Shown piece after piece: positions 8,446-17,847 of a DNA stretch of 23,858 nucleotides. The stretch covers positions 1-23,858 of the forward strand of contig CAYQME010000037.1 in NCBI GenBank assembly GCA_964418645.1, read 5' to 3'. A program made the position numbers and the translations under genes. Positions within the stretch are counted from its first letter, which is position 1. Every line of letters starts with the position of its first letter. Source of the stretch: JAADHG01 sp964418645. GTDB lineage: Bacteria > Bacteroidota > Bacteroidia > Flavobacteriales > Flavobacteriaceae. The notes below the pieces were generated by a model. That model had not been told where the DNA came from, made no database searches, and saw only the letters and a list, made by a program, of their open reading frames with translations.

Positions 8446-9639
8446 TTAATTTAAAACTGCCTGAACTTTATCTGCCGCTTCCTGAAATTCTACAGCACTT
8501 TGAACATCGAGTCCAGAAGTGTCTATAAGTTCTTTAGCAATATCTGCGTTTGTACCTTGCAAACGTACAATAATAGGAATCTTAATAGCGTCTCCCATAT
8601 TTTTATAAGCCTCTACAACTCCTTGTGCAACACGGTCACAACGTACAATACCTCCAAATATGTTGATTAAGATGGCTTTTACATTAGGATCTTTCAATAT
8701 AATTCTAAATGCTATTTCAACTCTTTCAGCATCTGCTGTTCCTCCAACATCTAAAAAATTTGCAGGCTCTCCTCCTGCTTGTTTAATTAAATCCATAGTA
8801 GCCATGGCTAAACCTGCACCATTAACCATGCAACCAACATTTCCATCAAGATCAACATAGTTTAATCCTGCTTTCTTAGCTTCAACCTCAATGGGGTTTT
8901 CTTCGCGAATATCTCTTAAGTCTATATAATCCTTATGACGATATAAAGCATTATCATCAATAGTTACCTTAGCATCAACTGCCATAATTTTATTATCGCT
9001 GGTTTTTAAAACCGGATTTATCTCAAATAACGATGCATCTGATTTATCATAGGCTTTATATAAAGCCATTACAAATTTTACCATCTCTTTAAAGGCCAAT
9101 CCAGAAAGTCCTAAATTGAAAGCTATTCGTCGAGCTTGAAAAGGCAATAACCCTGTAGCAGGATCAATTTCTTCTTTAAATATTAAATGTGGTGTATTCT
9201 CGGCAACAGTCTCAATATCCATGCCTCCCTCGGTTGAATACATTATCATATTATGTCCTGTACTACGATTTAACAAGACAGACATATAAAATTCGTCTGT
9301 TTCGCTCTCTCCTGGATAATATACATCTTCCGCAACTAAAACTTGATGCACTTTTTTACCTTCCGCCGAAGTTTGAGGAGTAATCAATTGCATTCCTATT
9401 ATTTGGCTAGCTATAGTTTCAACCTCTTGCAAATTTTTAGCAAGCTTTACGCCGCCACCTTTTCCACGTCCACCAGCATGAACTTGAGCTTTAATAACAT
9501 GCCAACTTGTTCCTGTTTCATCAGTAAGTTGTTTTGCAGCAGCAATTGCTTCTTGAGCATTTTGAGCAACAATACCATGTTGTATGCGTACTCCAAAACT
9601 GCTTAATATTTCTTTTCCTTGGTATTCGTGTAAATTCAT
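8446..9639 (-). CDS. sucC: succinate--CoA ligase (ADP-forming) subunit beta
   Basis: SucC is the beta subunit of succinyl-CoA synthetase. With SucD it converts succinyl-CoA to succinate with nucleotide triphosphate formation in the TCA cycle. The protein has 397 residues, close to the usual 388. The ATG at 9639 gives the classic start MNLHEYQGKEIL. An upstream in-frame ATG at 9666 overlaps the promoter and is rejected. Visible features are the ATP-grasp segment QVHAGGRGKGGGVK (52-65), Mg-binding Asn208 in FEINPV and Asp222 in VDAK, matching E. coli Asn199 and Asp213 by a constant offset, the GNVGCMVNGAGLAMATMDL segment, and GGEPANFLDVGG (289-300) of the CoA-ligase domain. sucD is not adjacent here, so the subunits are encoded apart. 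Confidence 0.98.
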   Translation of the reverse strand: MNLHEYQGKEILSSFGVRIQHGIVAQNAQEAIAAAKQLTDETGTSWHVIKAQVHAGGRGKGGGVKLAKNLQEVETIASQIIGMQLITPQTSAEGKKVHQVLVAEDVYYPGESETDEFYMSVLLNRSTGHNMIMYSTEGGMDIETVAENTPHLIFKEEIDPATGLLPFQARRIAFNLGLSGLAFKEMVKFVMALYKAYDKSDASLFEINPVLKTSDNKIMAVDAKVTIDDNALYRHKDYIDLRDIREENPIEVEAKKAGLNYVDLDGNVGCMVNGAGLAMATMDLIKQAGGEPANFLDVGGTADAERVEIAFRIILKDPNVKAILINIFGGIVRCDRVAQGVVEAYKNMGDAIKIPIIVRLQGTNADIAKELIDTSGLDVQSAVEFQEAADKVQAVLN

Positions 9640-9663
9640 TTTTATGAAATTATTTTTGCTCTG

Positions 9664-9694
9664 CAAATGTAAACAACCTGAAACATTTAACCAA
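9664..9694 (-). promoter_or_regulatory. sucC promoter
   Basis: Read on the minus strand, TTG (9694-9692), a 20-bp spacer and TACATTTG (9671-9664) match the Bacteroidota consensus exactly. The implied start is about 20 nt upstream of the ATG at 9639, which supports that start codon. Confidence 0.65.
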
Positions 9695-9857
9695 TCTTTT
9701 TTGAGCTGTATAATTATTCACTTTGAGTAAAAAGTTTATTTAGCAAATACTACCTCCACTCAAAAAAAGGTTATAGATTTACTAAAAAAAAAAATTTAAC
9801 CTAAAAAGTACTAACAATTTTAACAACATTTATGCAAAACGATTAAATTTTAAGATT

Positions 9858-11087
9858 ATGAAAAGTGAAACTTTATTAAACATTGCAAACAAATTTGGAA
9901 GCCCAATTTATGTCTACAACGCTCATAAAATTGAAGCACAATATAAACGTTTAACTACTGCATTTAATAAGGTAAACAAGCTCAAGGTAAATTATGCTGT
10001 AAAGGCATTATCTAATATTTCTGTTTTAAAATTTATGAATAGTCTTGGCGCTGGATTAGATACTGTTTCTATCCAAGAAGTTAAGCTCGGTTTACATGCT
10101 GGATTTAAAGCTAAAAATATTATTTATACACCTAATGGTGTTTCGCTTGAAGAAATTGAAGAAGTGGCAAAATTAGGCACACAAATAAATATTGATAATT
10201 TATCAATATTAGAGCAATTTGGAAGTAAACATCCAGAAATTCCGGTATGTATTCGTATCAATCCGCATGTAATGGCTGGTGGCAATACAAATATTTCAGT
10301 TGGACATATTGATTCTAAGTTTGGTATTTCAATTCACCAAATTCCTCATATATTGCGTATTGTCAAAAATACAGGCATGCATATTAATGGCATCCATATG
10401 CATACCGGTAGTGATATTCTGGATATTGAAGTATTTTTATACGCAAGTGAAATATTATTTGAAACTGCAAAAAATTTTGACAGTCTTGAGTTTATTGATT
10501 TTGGATCTGGTTTTAAAGTACCTTATAAAGAAGGTGATATTGAAACCAATATTGAAGAGTTTGGGGAAAAATTGACAACGCGTTTCAAAACGTTTTGTAA
10601 AAATTATGGGCGTGAGATTACTTTAGCTTTTGAGCCAGGTAAATTCTTAGTGAGTGAAGCTGGTTATTTCTTAACTAAAGTAAATGCTATCAAACAAACT
10701 ACCTCAACAGTTTTTGCACAAATAGACTCTGGGTTTAATCATTTAATTAGACCAATGCTTTATGGATCGCAACACGAAATTGAAAATATTTCTAATCCGA
10801 AAGGCAAGCAACGTTTTTACTCGGTTGTAGGCTATATTTGCGAAACAGATACATTTGCGAATAACCGAAGAATAGCAGAAATTACTGAGGATGATATTCT
10901 AGTGTTTAAAAATGCAGGTGCCTATTGCTATAGTATGTCTAGTAATTACAATTCGCGTTGTCGTCCAGCTGAAGTATTATGGTATAACGAAAAAGCAAAC
11001 CTTATTAGAAAACGTGAAATTTTTGATGATTTATTGACTAATCAAGTTTTAATTGAGCTTAAAAACAAAGAAACTATTGTCAAATAA
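9858..11087 (+). CDS. lysA: diaminopimelate decarboxylase
   Basis: This PLP enzyme (alanine racemase-like fold III) decarboxylates meso-diaminopimelate to L-lysine in the cytoplasm, the last step of the DAP pathway. It has 409 residues, which is normal. Visible features are the PLP lysine K49 in NYAVKALSN, HMHTGSDI (180-187), the phosphate-binding FGSGFKVPY (215-223), EPGK (259-262), the active-site cysteine C328 in YICETDTF, and the C-terminal NAGAYCYSMSSNYNSR segment. It is divergent from sucC across 218 bp. I did not find a convincing consensus promoter in front of it. It ends at a strong terminator and appears monocistronic. No aspartokinase fusion is present. Confidence 0.96.
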   Translation: MKSETLLNIANKFGSPIYVYNAHKIEAQYKRLTTAFNKVNKLKVNYAVKALSNISVLKFMNSLGAGLDTVSIQEVKLGLHAGFKAKNIIYTPNGVSLEEIEEVAKLGTQINIDNLSILEQFGSKHPEIPVCIRINPHVMAGGNTNISVGHIDSKFGISIHQIPHILRIVKNTGMHINGIHMHTGSDILDIEVFLYASEILFETAKNFDSLEFIDFGSGFKVPYKEGDIETNIEEFGEKLTTRFKTFCKNYGREITLAFEPGKFLVSEAGYFLTKVNAIKQTTSTVFAQIDSGFNHLIRPMLYGSQHEIENISNPKGKQRFYSVVGYICETDTFANNRRIAEITEDDILVFKNAGAYCYSMSSNYNSRCRPAEVLWYNEKANLIRKREIFDDLLTNQVLIELKNKETIVK

Positions 11088-11105
11088 ACAAAATCGAAGG
11101 GATAT

Positions 11106-11142
11106 AAAAAAAAGCGTTAGATCTAGATCTAACGCTTTTTTT
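11106..11142 (+). terminator. perfect palindromic terminator after lysA
   Basis: An exact 36-nt inverted repeat (arms 11107-11124 and 11125-11142) has the core AGCGTTAGATCT/AGATCTAACGCT, flanked by A7 and T7. It lies 18 bp after the lysA stop. Its symmetry means it could also stop transcription arriving from the right. Confidence 0.9.
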
Positions 11143-11223
11143 GGTTTTTCTATTCTGTAAATTAAATATTGAATTCATACCTTTACAAAGGAACAATACC
11201 AAATAACCATCAAAACCAACCAA

Positions 11224-14200
11224 ATGAAAGCACTAAAACTCGTTGTCCTAATTCTTTTCATATTTTCTAATTCCATTACAGCACAAAAAAGAAGTAAAAA
11301 AGGTAAAATTCCTATAACTGTTGTTAACGATAAGATATTTCCTAATCTTAAATGGCGAAATATTGGTCCTTTTCGAGGTGGTAGAAGCAACACCTCAACA
11401 GGAGTAATAGGACAACCACACACCTACTATATGGGAAGTACTGGTGGAGGTCTTTGGAAAACTACTGATAACGGTATTACCTGGAAGAATATCTCTGATG
11501 GTTTCTTTAAAACAGGGACTGTTGGAGCCATTGCAGTTTCAGAAAGTGATGCAAATGTTGTTATTGTTGGCATGGGCGAACATGCTGCTCGTGGTGTAAT
11601 GACCTCTATGGGAGATGGTGTTTACAAATCGACAGATGTTGGGAAAACATGGACACATATTGGTTTAGAAAATTCACGACACATTTCTGATGTTATCATC
11701 CATCCTACAAATCCAGATATTATATTTGTTACTGCTCAAGGAGCGCAATATGGTCCATCAAACGACAGAGGTGTGTATCGTTCACTAGATGGTGGAACAA
11801 CATGGGAAAAAGTATTGTTTGTTAATAACACAACTGGAGCGTCCTCCCTATCAATGGATATGAATAATCCTAGAATCCTTTATGCTTCTATGTGGCAACA
11901 CCACCGTTTTGCTTGGACAATGACTTCTGGTGGAGAAAATTCAGGATTATATAAATCAACTGATGGTGGAACAACTTGGAAAAAAATGGAAGAAGGTTTA
12001 CCTAAAGCCTTTGGCAAATCGGGAATTTCAGTATCTCGCGCAAATTCTAATCGTGTTTTTGCAGTCATAGAAGCTGAAGGTAAAAAAGGAGGTGTATATC
12101 GTTCTGATGATGCAGGTAAAAAATGGCGTCAAATAAACTCTAATCGTGTGAATATTGCGCGTTCTTGGTATTATATGGAAATTTTTGCAGATCCACAAAA
12201 TGAAAACGTTGTATATGTACTCAATGCCCCTGTAATGAAGTCTATAGATGGCGGGAAAACGTTTTCAAATATTGGGGTTCCTCATGGCGATAATCATCAT
12301 TTATGGATTAATCCATATGATAATACTAACATGATTAACTCCAATGATGGTGGTGCAAACATTTCATTTAATGGCGGAAAAAGCTGGAGTACTCAACAAA
12401 ATCAGCCTACATCACAATTCTATCGTGTTATTACCGATAATTTAGTGCCTTATAATGTTTATGGCGGACAGCAAGACAATTCTGCTATTGCTATAGCAAG
12501 TCGAACCAAAGGTTTTGGCATCGACTGGAAGGATTGGTATTCTGTCGCTGGATGTGAAAGTGCGTTTTTAGCATTCGATCCAGATAATCCAGAATATGTT
12601 TTTGGTGGATGTTATCAAGGAATTATTGAAAAATGGGCTGCAAGATCAAAAACTAGTAAACCTATTAAAGAATATCCTGAGCTTGGATTAAGCATCGAAC
12701 CTAAAAATTTTAAATATCGATATAATTGGAATGCTCCAATAATAAGTTCACTACATGATAGAAATACTATTTATCATGCTGGAAATGTAGTCTTTAAAAC
12801 ATCTAATGCTGGAAATAATTGGACTGCTATTAGTCCAGATTTAACAAAAAACGAAAAAGAAAAACAAGGTCCGGGAGGTGGTCCATATACCAATGAAGCA
12901 GCTGGTGGAGAAAATTACAATACGATAACGTATTTGGTTGAATCACCACATGAAAAAGGTATTTTGTATTCAGGAAGTGATGATGGCTTGGTTCATATTA
13001 CAAAAAACGAAGGAAAAACTTGGACCAATATTACGCCAAAAAATATTCCTGATGGGATTATAAACAGTATAGAAGTTTCTCCTCATGATCCTGCAACTGC
13101 TTATGTTGTAATCATGCGCTATAAATCGATGGATTTAAATCCTTACATTTTTAAAACCACCAATTATGGGGAGTCTTGGACAAAAATCGTCAATGGATTT
13201 ACAGACCCACACTCTTTTGTACGCGTAGTTAGAGAGGACAAAAAACAACAAGGATTATTATATGCTGGAACAGAAACTGGGTTATACATTTCTTTAGATG
13301 ATGGCAAGAATTGGCAACCGTTTCAGTTAAATTTACCTATTGTTGCTATCAATGACATATACATTCAGGATAACGATTTGGTTATTGCTACAGCTGGTCG
13401 AGGATTCTGGATTTTAGATGATGTTGCTGCAATTCAGAATATTTCAAATAAAAAAAAGGAAGTACAAATTTTTAAACCAAAAGACACCTATCGGATTTTT
13501 GGTGGAAGTACAAATAGATTTATTCCTGGATTAGGTCAGAACCCTAAAAGTGGTGTAACCTTTGATTATTATTTAGCTGAAGCATCAGATTCTTCAGCAT
13601 TGAAATTTGAAGTTTTAGAAAACAATTCAGTAATTAGAACCATCACAAATAAAAAACCAAAAGTATTTAAAATGTGGCCTGGTGGTCCAGGCAAACCTAT
13701 AGTTTTGCCTTCTAAAAAAGGGTACAATCGTTTTACTTGGGACTTCAATAGAGACGCTTTACCTGCCGTAGATAATGTGTTTGTATATGGAAATTATAAT
13801 GGCTCTAGTGTAGCTCCTGGAGTATATACACTTAGATTAACTTTAGATAAACAAATATCAGAAACTGAGGTCACTATTTTACCTAATCCAAAAATTGAAG
13901 CTTCGGCTTCCGATTTTAGAGAACAACAATCTATATTAGCTCAAATAGAGCATACAATTAAAGATATTCATGAATCGGTAAATAGTATGCGTTCTGCTAA
14001 GTCTCAACTAAAGAACTATGCTAAACTTCTTAAAGAAAATGAAAGCACAAAAACACTTGTGGATAATGGAAAAAAACTCATTGAACGCATAGATACTTGG
14101 GAACAAAACCTTATTCAGCCCAAACAAAAAACATTTCAAGATGTTATTAATTTTAATAACAAACTCAATGCACAACTCATGCATCTAAAAGGATATATTG

Positions 14201-14370
14201 ACGTTGAAGATCCCAAAGTAACTCAAGGGGCAAAAGAACGATTACAAGATTTACTAGCAGAATGGAATGTATATAAAAATGAAAGAGATACCATAATAAA
14301 TGTAGAAATGTTAAATTACAATACCCTATATAAAGAACTTGATTTACCTGCAATACTAATTGAAGATTAA
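11224..14370 (+). CDS. secreted VPS10/sortilin-like beta-propeller protein
   Basis: This 1048-residue protein has a signal peptide (1-20, ending SITAQ). About eleven Asp-box motifs (S/T-x-D-x-G-x-T-W type) lie between residues 79 and 697, for example TTDNGITW, STDVGKTW, SLDGGTTW and STDGGTTW, with degenerate ones such as SNAGNNW. They point to two consecutive beta-propellers of the VPS10/sortilin or BNR type. After these come a FlgD-like Ig segment (about 770-895, ending APGVYTLRLTL) and a helical C-terminal part (about 905-1040). There is no T9SS sorting domain and no lipobox, so it is probably periplasmic. Such proteins are often labelled glycosyl hydrolase, but Asp-boxes alone do not show catalysis. 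A weak -7-like TACCTTTA (11178-11185) precedes the gene. The response regulator follows after 15 bp. Confidence 0.88.
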   Translation: MKALKLVVLILFIFSNSITAQKRSKKGKIPITVVNDKIFPNLKWRNIGPFRGGRSNTSTGVIGQPHTYYMGSTGGGLWKTTDNGITWKNISDGFFKTGTVGAIAVSESDANVVIVGMGEHAARGVMTSMGDGVYKSTDVGKTWTHIGLENSRHISDVIIHPTNPDIIFVTAQGAQYGPSNDRGVYRSLDGGTTWEKVLFVNNTTGASSLSMDMNNPRILYASMWQHHRFAWTMTSGGENSGLYKSTDGGTTWKKMEEGLPKAFGKSGISVSRANSNRVFAVIEAEGKKGGVYRSDDAGKKWRQINSNRVNIARSWYYMEIFADPQNENVVYVLNAPVMKSIDGGKTFSNIGVPHGDNHHLWINPYDNTNMINSNDGGANISFNGGKSWSTQQNQPTSQFYRVITDNLVPYNVYGGQQDNSAIAIASRTKGFGIDWKDWYSVAGCESAFLAFDPDNPEYVFGGCYQGIIEKWAARSKTSKPIKEYPELGLSIEPKNFKYRYNWNAPIISSLHDRNTIYHAGNVVFKTSNAGNNWTAISPDLTKNEKEKQGPGGGPYTNEAAGGENYNTITYLVESPHEKGILYSGSDDGLVHITKNEGKTWTNITPKNIPDGIINSIEVSPHDPATAYVVIMRYKSMDLNPYIFKTTNYGESWTKIVNGFTDPHSFVRVVREDKKQQGLLYAGTETGLYISLDDGKNWQPFQLNLPIVAINDIYIQDNDLVIATAGRGFWILDDVAAIQNISNKKKEVQIFKPKDTYRIFGGSTNRFIPGLGQNPKSGVTFDYYLAEASDSSALKFEVLENNSVIRTITNKKPKVFKMWPGGPGKPIVLPSKKGYNRFTWDFNRDALPAVDNVFVYGNYNGSSVAPGVYTLRLTLDKQISETEVTILPNPKIEASASDFREQQSILAQIEHTIKDIHESVNSMRSAKSQLKNYAKLLKENESTKTLVDNGKKLIERIDTWEQNLIQPKQKTFQDVINFNNKLNAQLMHLKGYIDVEDPKVTQGAKERLQDLLAEWNVYKNERDTIINVEMLNYNTLYKELDLPAILIED

Positions 14371-14385
14371 TTTATTCTTAAAGTA

Positions 14386-15126
14386 ATGGGAGAACTAATT
14401 AACATATTAATTGTTGAAGATGAAATGCTTATAGGCGCTAACATTTCGCTACAATTAACACAGCTTGGCTATAACGTAAATGCCATCGTTCCTAGAGGAG
14501 AAGAAGCACTTAATAAAATAAGAAATCAACAGCCAGATATTGTACTTTTAGATATTAATTTAAAAGGAGATATTGATGGTATTGAAACCGCCCTTTTGAT
14601 GCAGAAAGAATACAATATTCCAATAATTTATCTTACTGCCAATGCCGATGAAACTAACTTTAATCGTGCTAAAAAAACTAATCCTTATGCCTTTATATCC
14701 AAACCTTTTAAAAAGTTAGACTTACAACGTGCTATAGAGCTTACGGTAAGTAGAGTTATGGCCGAAGGACGTCATAAAAAATTAAACTCCAAACAAAATT
14801 TATCGTTAGTATTAGAGGATAGAATTTTTGTAAGGCATAATGATAATATGGTTAAAATCATAATTAAAAATATATTATATATTGAAGCAGAACGCAATTA
14901 CTGTCGCATTTTCACTAAAGAGAAAGAATATGTATTGGTAATGACGCTAAAAGAAATGGACACTAAGCTTCCACCTGAACATTTTTTACGTGTGCATCGT
15001 TCGTTTATTGTTAACATCTCACAGATAAATGAAATTGGTCACACGCATATTGTAATTTCAAAAAAGGTGATTCCGTTGAGTAAAAATTTAAGACCTAATC
15101 TGTTAAAACGTTTGCAAACAATTTAA
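14386..15126 (+). CDS. LytTR-family response regulator
   Basis: This is a 246-residue transcription factor. The receiver domain (1-120) has the acidic pair E11/D12, phospho-acceptor D56 in IVLLDINLKG, switch T84 and K106 in SKPF. The C-terminal LytTR DNA-binding domain (about 145-243) has the typical YIEAERNYCRIF and FLRVHRSFIVN segments. All phosphorylation residues are present. It starts 15 bp after the VPS10-like gene and is probably co-transcribed with it. The TPR sensor kinase encoded convergently is its likely partner. Target genes cannot be read here. Confidence 0.93.
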   Translation: MGELINILIVEDEMLIGANISLQLTQLGYNVNAIVPRGEEALNKIRNQQPDIVLLDINLKGDIDGIETALLMQKEYNIPIIYLTANADETNFNRAKKTNPYAFISKPFKKLDLQRAIELTVSRVMAEGRHKKLNSKQNLSLVLEDRIFVRHNDNMVKIIIKNILYIEAERNYCRIFTKEKEYVLVMTLKEMDTKLPPEHFLRVHRSFIVNISQINEIGHTHIVISKKVIPLSKNLRPNLLKRLQTI

Positions 15127-15128
15127 AA

Positions 15129-17093
15129 CTAAGCCACATAGCTAAGTTTAAATTCAAAAGCCACAACAGTACCATTAGATTTTACATGTTCCATAGTACC
15201 ATTAAGCTGTTGTGTTAACAGCTGTATAAGTTGCATCCCAAAGCCAGTGCCTTTGGTAAAATCGTCATCTTCTTGACCAATGCCGTTATCAATAACCTTT
15301 AAAATTAACTTATCAGTACTTTTTTGAGCTAGTTGAACCTCAATTTGACCTTTCTGTCCTTCAGGGAATGCATACTTTAATGCATTTGTAATCAACTCGT
15401 TAACAATTAAACCCAAAGGCACTGCTGTATCTACATCTAATTCTAGAATATCCATTGCACATTCAAGTACAATGCGTTTGTCTGCTCCAAAAGAATCCAA
15501 AACATGACTTCCTAAATTAATTAAATAGTCTTTCATTTCAATAGTCCCTAAGTTTTTTCCTTGATATAATTTTTGATGAATCATACTCATGGATTGCACT
15601 CTGTTTTGGCTTTCTTGCATAGCATCAACAACTGTACTATCACTAGTTTGAGCCGATTGCAGCGATAATAAACTAGATACAATTTCTAAGTTGTTTTTAA
15701 CACGATGATGAATCTCTTTCAATAAAAATTCTTTCTCTCTATTTTGTCTTTCAAGAAGCTTATTCTTCTTCTTATTTAACTTAAATGTTTTATATAGGAT
15801 AGCCAACAATAACAGCAATAATATGGCAATAATAATAATTAAAGTTTGTCTTGTTCTTTGCTGATTTAATTTCGCTTGTTGCTGCTGAATCGTACTCTCC
15901 TTTTGAGCCACATCAAACTCGGTTTGCAACAAAGAAATATGTTTATCTGACTCAGTTGTAAAAATTTTGGCCTTTAAGTTGTCAAATTTGTCAATTGCAT
16001 CGTACGCATCTTTATAATTGTGATTTCCAGCGTAAGCCTTTCCTAAAGTTTCATAGACTTGGCTTAAATAATATTCATCCCCAAAATTCTCTGTAGCTGC
16101 ATCAATAGATTTATTAAGACTCTCAATAGCCGAAATATATTTACCTTCTAGATGTTGTGCTTTTCCTAATGATAACCATGAGCGCATTAGCATAAAATTA
16201 TTATCTAATAACTCTGCATATTTAATGGCATTTTTACCTGCAATATCTGCAGCTTTATAATCTTGTAAATGAGCATTTAAATCAACCAAAGAAATATAAA
16301 TATCGCTTAGATTATTATAAAAACCATAACGCTCTCCAATAGACATAGCGTGTTCAAAGTATTGTAAAGCCTTGTTATAATTTTTTAGTCCCAAATAATT
16401 GTTTCCGACAACATATAATGTAAAATCATAATCTAAATCGTTAATCCCTCGATCCTCAAATATAGAAAGCGATTTAAGACCATATTCCAAAGCTTTTTCA
16501 AACTTAGACTGCTTCCAAAACAAATTACTCAAATCACTATACGCAACAGCTTTTGCCTTCTTATCGTTCAACTTTTCACCAATACGCAAAACTTCTAAGG
16601 CATAATCGGCAGCCATATCTAGTTGCCCTCTCCTTTCATAAACATATCCAAGTTGTGTATTTAAAAAAGCTAAATCTTTTTCTTTTACTTTATTTATTGC
16701 TCGATCTAAAACTATATAAGCACTATCTAGTTTTTCTTGACGTAATAAAATAGATCCATAAACAATATTAAACCTGCCGTTCCATAATGTATCATTTTTA
16801 CTTTGTGTTAGTTTAAGTCCTTGTTTAGTAAATTCTTCAGCTTTATTTAAATTACGAGTATGCCAGTAATACGAAAGGTCAAGTAACATGGAAAATCGAG
16901 TTGTATCCTGTTTAACATGTGTATAATTTTTTTCTAGAATATCAAGATAAGAAGCCCCAAAATTATCAGTATCTACAAATATTTTTTTATATGGAGATAA
17001 ACGATTTAAATCCACGATTTGTGAAAAAATTAAGCTAGTACTTAAATTAAAACAAATACAAAGACTAAGAAGAGTTAAATGTTGGTTTTTCAT
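15129..17093 (-). CDS. TPR-containing sensor histidine kinase, HisKA_2 class
   Basis: This is a 654-residue membrane kinase. A signal peptide (1-25) leads into a periplasmic region built of TPR-type helical hairpins (about 60-375, e.g. YGLKSLSIFEDRG and NYNKALQYFEHA). A glutamine-rich helix (395-412) and one membrane segment (about 417-434, ILLLLLLAIL) follow. The cytoplasmic part has the HisKA_2 motif EIHHRVKNNL (460-469, likely phospho-His 463) and a HATPase_c domain with N-box NELITNALKYAF (565-576, N570), G1 DNGIG (602-606) and G2 GTGFG (615-619). All catalytic boxes are intact. Signals are probably sensed as protein or peptide contacts by the TPR part. The gene is convergent with the LytTR regulator, with 2 bp between stop codons. 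Confidence 0.94.
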   Translation of the reverse strand: MKNQHLTLLSLCICFNLSTSLIFSQIVDLNRLSPYKKIFVDTDNFGASYLDILEKNYTHVKQDTTRFSMLLDLSYYWHTRNLNKAEEFTKQGLKLTQSKNDTLWNGRFNIVYGSILLRQEKLDSAYIVLDRAINKVKEKDLAFLNTQLGYVYERRGQLDMAADYALEVLRIGEKLNDKKAKAVAYSDLSNLFWKQSKFEKALEYGLKSLSIFEDRGINDLDYDFTLYVVGNNYLGLKNYNKALQYFEHAMSIGERYGFYNNLSDIYISLVDLNAHLQDYKAADIAGKNAIKYAELLDNNFMLMRSWLSLGKAQHLEGKYISAIESLNKSIDAATENFGDEYYLSQVYETLGKAYAGNHNYKDAYDAIDKFDNLKAKIFTTESDKHISLLQTEFDVAQKESTIQQQQAKLNQQRTRQTLIIIIAILLLLLLAILYKTFKLNKKKNKLLERQNREKEFLLKEIHHRVKNNLEIVSSLLSLQSAQTSDSTVVDAMQESQNRVQSMSMIHQKLYQGKNLGTIEMKDYLINLGSHVLDSFGADKRIVLECAMDILELDVDTAVPLGLIVNELITNALKYAFPEGQKGQIEVQLAQKSTDKLILKVIDNGIGQEDDDFTKGTGFGMQLIQLLTQQLNGTMEHVKSNGTVVAFEFKLSYVA

Positions 17094-17294
17094 TTATTGC
17101 TATACAAACGTTGGTTTTAGCACTTTAAAGGTACAAATATTGTTTTTATGCTCGGTAATTAAAAGTCATACTTGGGACAATAAAAATAGGTCTTCGTCCT
17201 AGGTTGTTTTCATTAGTTAAAATCATTCAGTTAATTAGTGTCATACGTTTCCCTTACATTCCTAATGTTTCAATAGCCTGCAAAATTTTAGTTT

Positions 17295-17807
17295 ATGAAA
17301 GCTGCCAAAGTTGTTTTTGTAGTCATTATTCTTAGTTTTTTGGGATGTAACACATCACAAAATAAAAGCAATTTGCAAGAAGAAAGTATTACAGAAACCT
17401 TAAAAATGTATATAGAATTATGTTGGAACAAACGAGATACTATTCAATTTAATGGTTTGGCAACAAATGATTTTTATAGAATGGTTAATGGTATTAAAGT
17501 AGTATCCAATAGTAATGAAATGGAAGCTCATATAAATGTTTATAAGACTGCTTTTCCAGATTTAAAAATAACCATAACCGAAACCCTAATTGCAAATAAT
17601 ATAATTGATATTCTATGGATTTTTTCAGGAACAAATACTGGAATCTATGGCGAAACTAAAGCTACTGGGAAAAAAATAAGCATTAGTGGCAGCTCAATAT
17701 TATATTTCACTAATAACGGTAAATTATTGGGAGAAAAGGTACAATATAACGAGTTAGACTTGTTACAGCAATTAGGTTATACACTTAATTTGCCTATTGT
17801 AGAATAA
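17295..17807 (+). CDS. SnoaL-like (ester cyclase-type) lipoprotein
   Basis: This is a 170-residue predicted lipoprotein with lipobox SFLGC (Cys18). The mature part carries a SnoaL/NTF2-like alpha+beta cone: an N-terminal helix with LCWNKRD, TAFPDLKIT (85-93), FSGTNTG (110-116), ATGKKISISG (123-132), NGKLLGEK (141-148) and the closing NELDLLQQLG (152-161). SnoaL-type proteins include polyketide cyclases and many uncharacterised relatives. The position before LLQQLG that is usually Asp in this family is Asn152 here, so activity is uncertain. It is first in a same-strand run of similar lipoproteins and lies 40 bp before the next gene. No clear promoter was found; TACGTTTC at 17244-17251 lacks a well-spaced TTG. 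Confidence 0.85.
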   Translation: MKAAKVVFVVIILSFLGCNTSQNKSNLQEESITETLKMYIELCWNKRDTIQFNGLATNDFYRMVNGIKVVSNSNEMEAHINVYKTAFPDLKITITETLIANNIIDILWIFSGTNTGIYGETKATGKKISISGSSILYFTNNGKLLGEKVQYNELDLLQQLGYTLNLPIVE

Positions 17808-17847
17808 CGCTATTAATCAATAATTATTAACTATATAAACAAATATT

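Noticed and set aside
9640..9666. Longer sucC start at 9666
   Set aside because: It would add nine residues not seen in the family and would overlap an exact promoter -7 box. The start at 9639 gives MNLHEYQGKEI.
9768..9802. AGGTTA/TAACCT hairpin between sucC and lysA
   Set aside because: It is only 6 bp with a long A-rich loop and no T run. It lies in a divergent intergenic region where no terminator is needed.
15110..15123. GTTTGCAAAC palindrome at the end of the response regulator as a terminator
   Set aside because: It is inside the coding sequence, forms at most a tiny hairpin, and is not followed by a T run.
17094..17294. Divergent promoter pair between the kinase and the first SnoaL-like gene
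   Set aside because: TACGTTTC (plus strand) and TACCTTTA (minus strand, 17133-17126) resemble -7 boxes, but neither has a TTG at the right distance.
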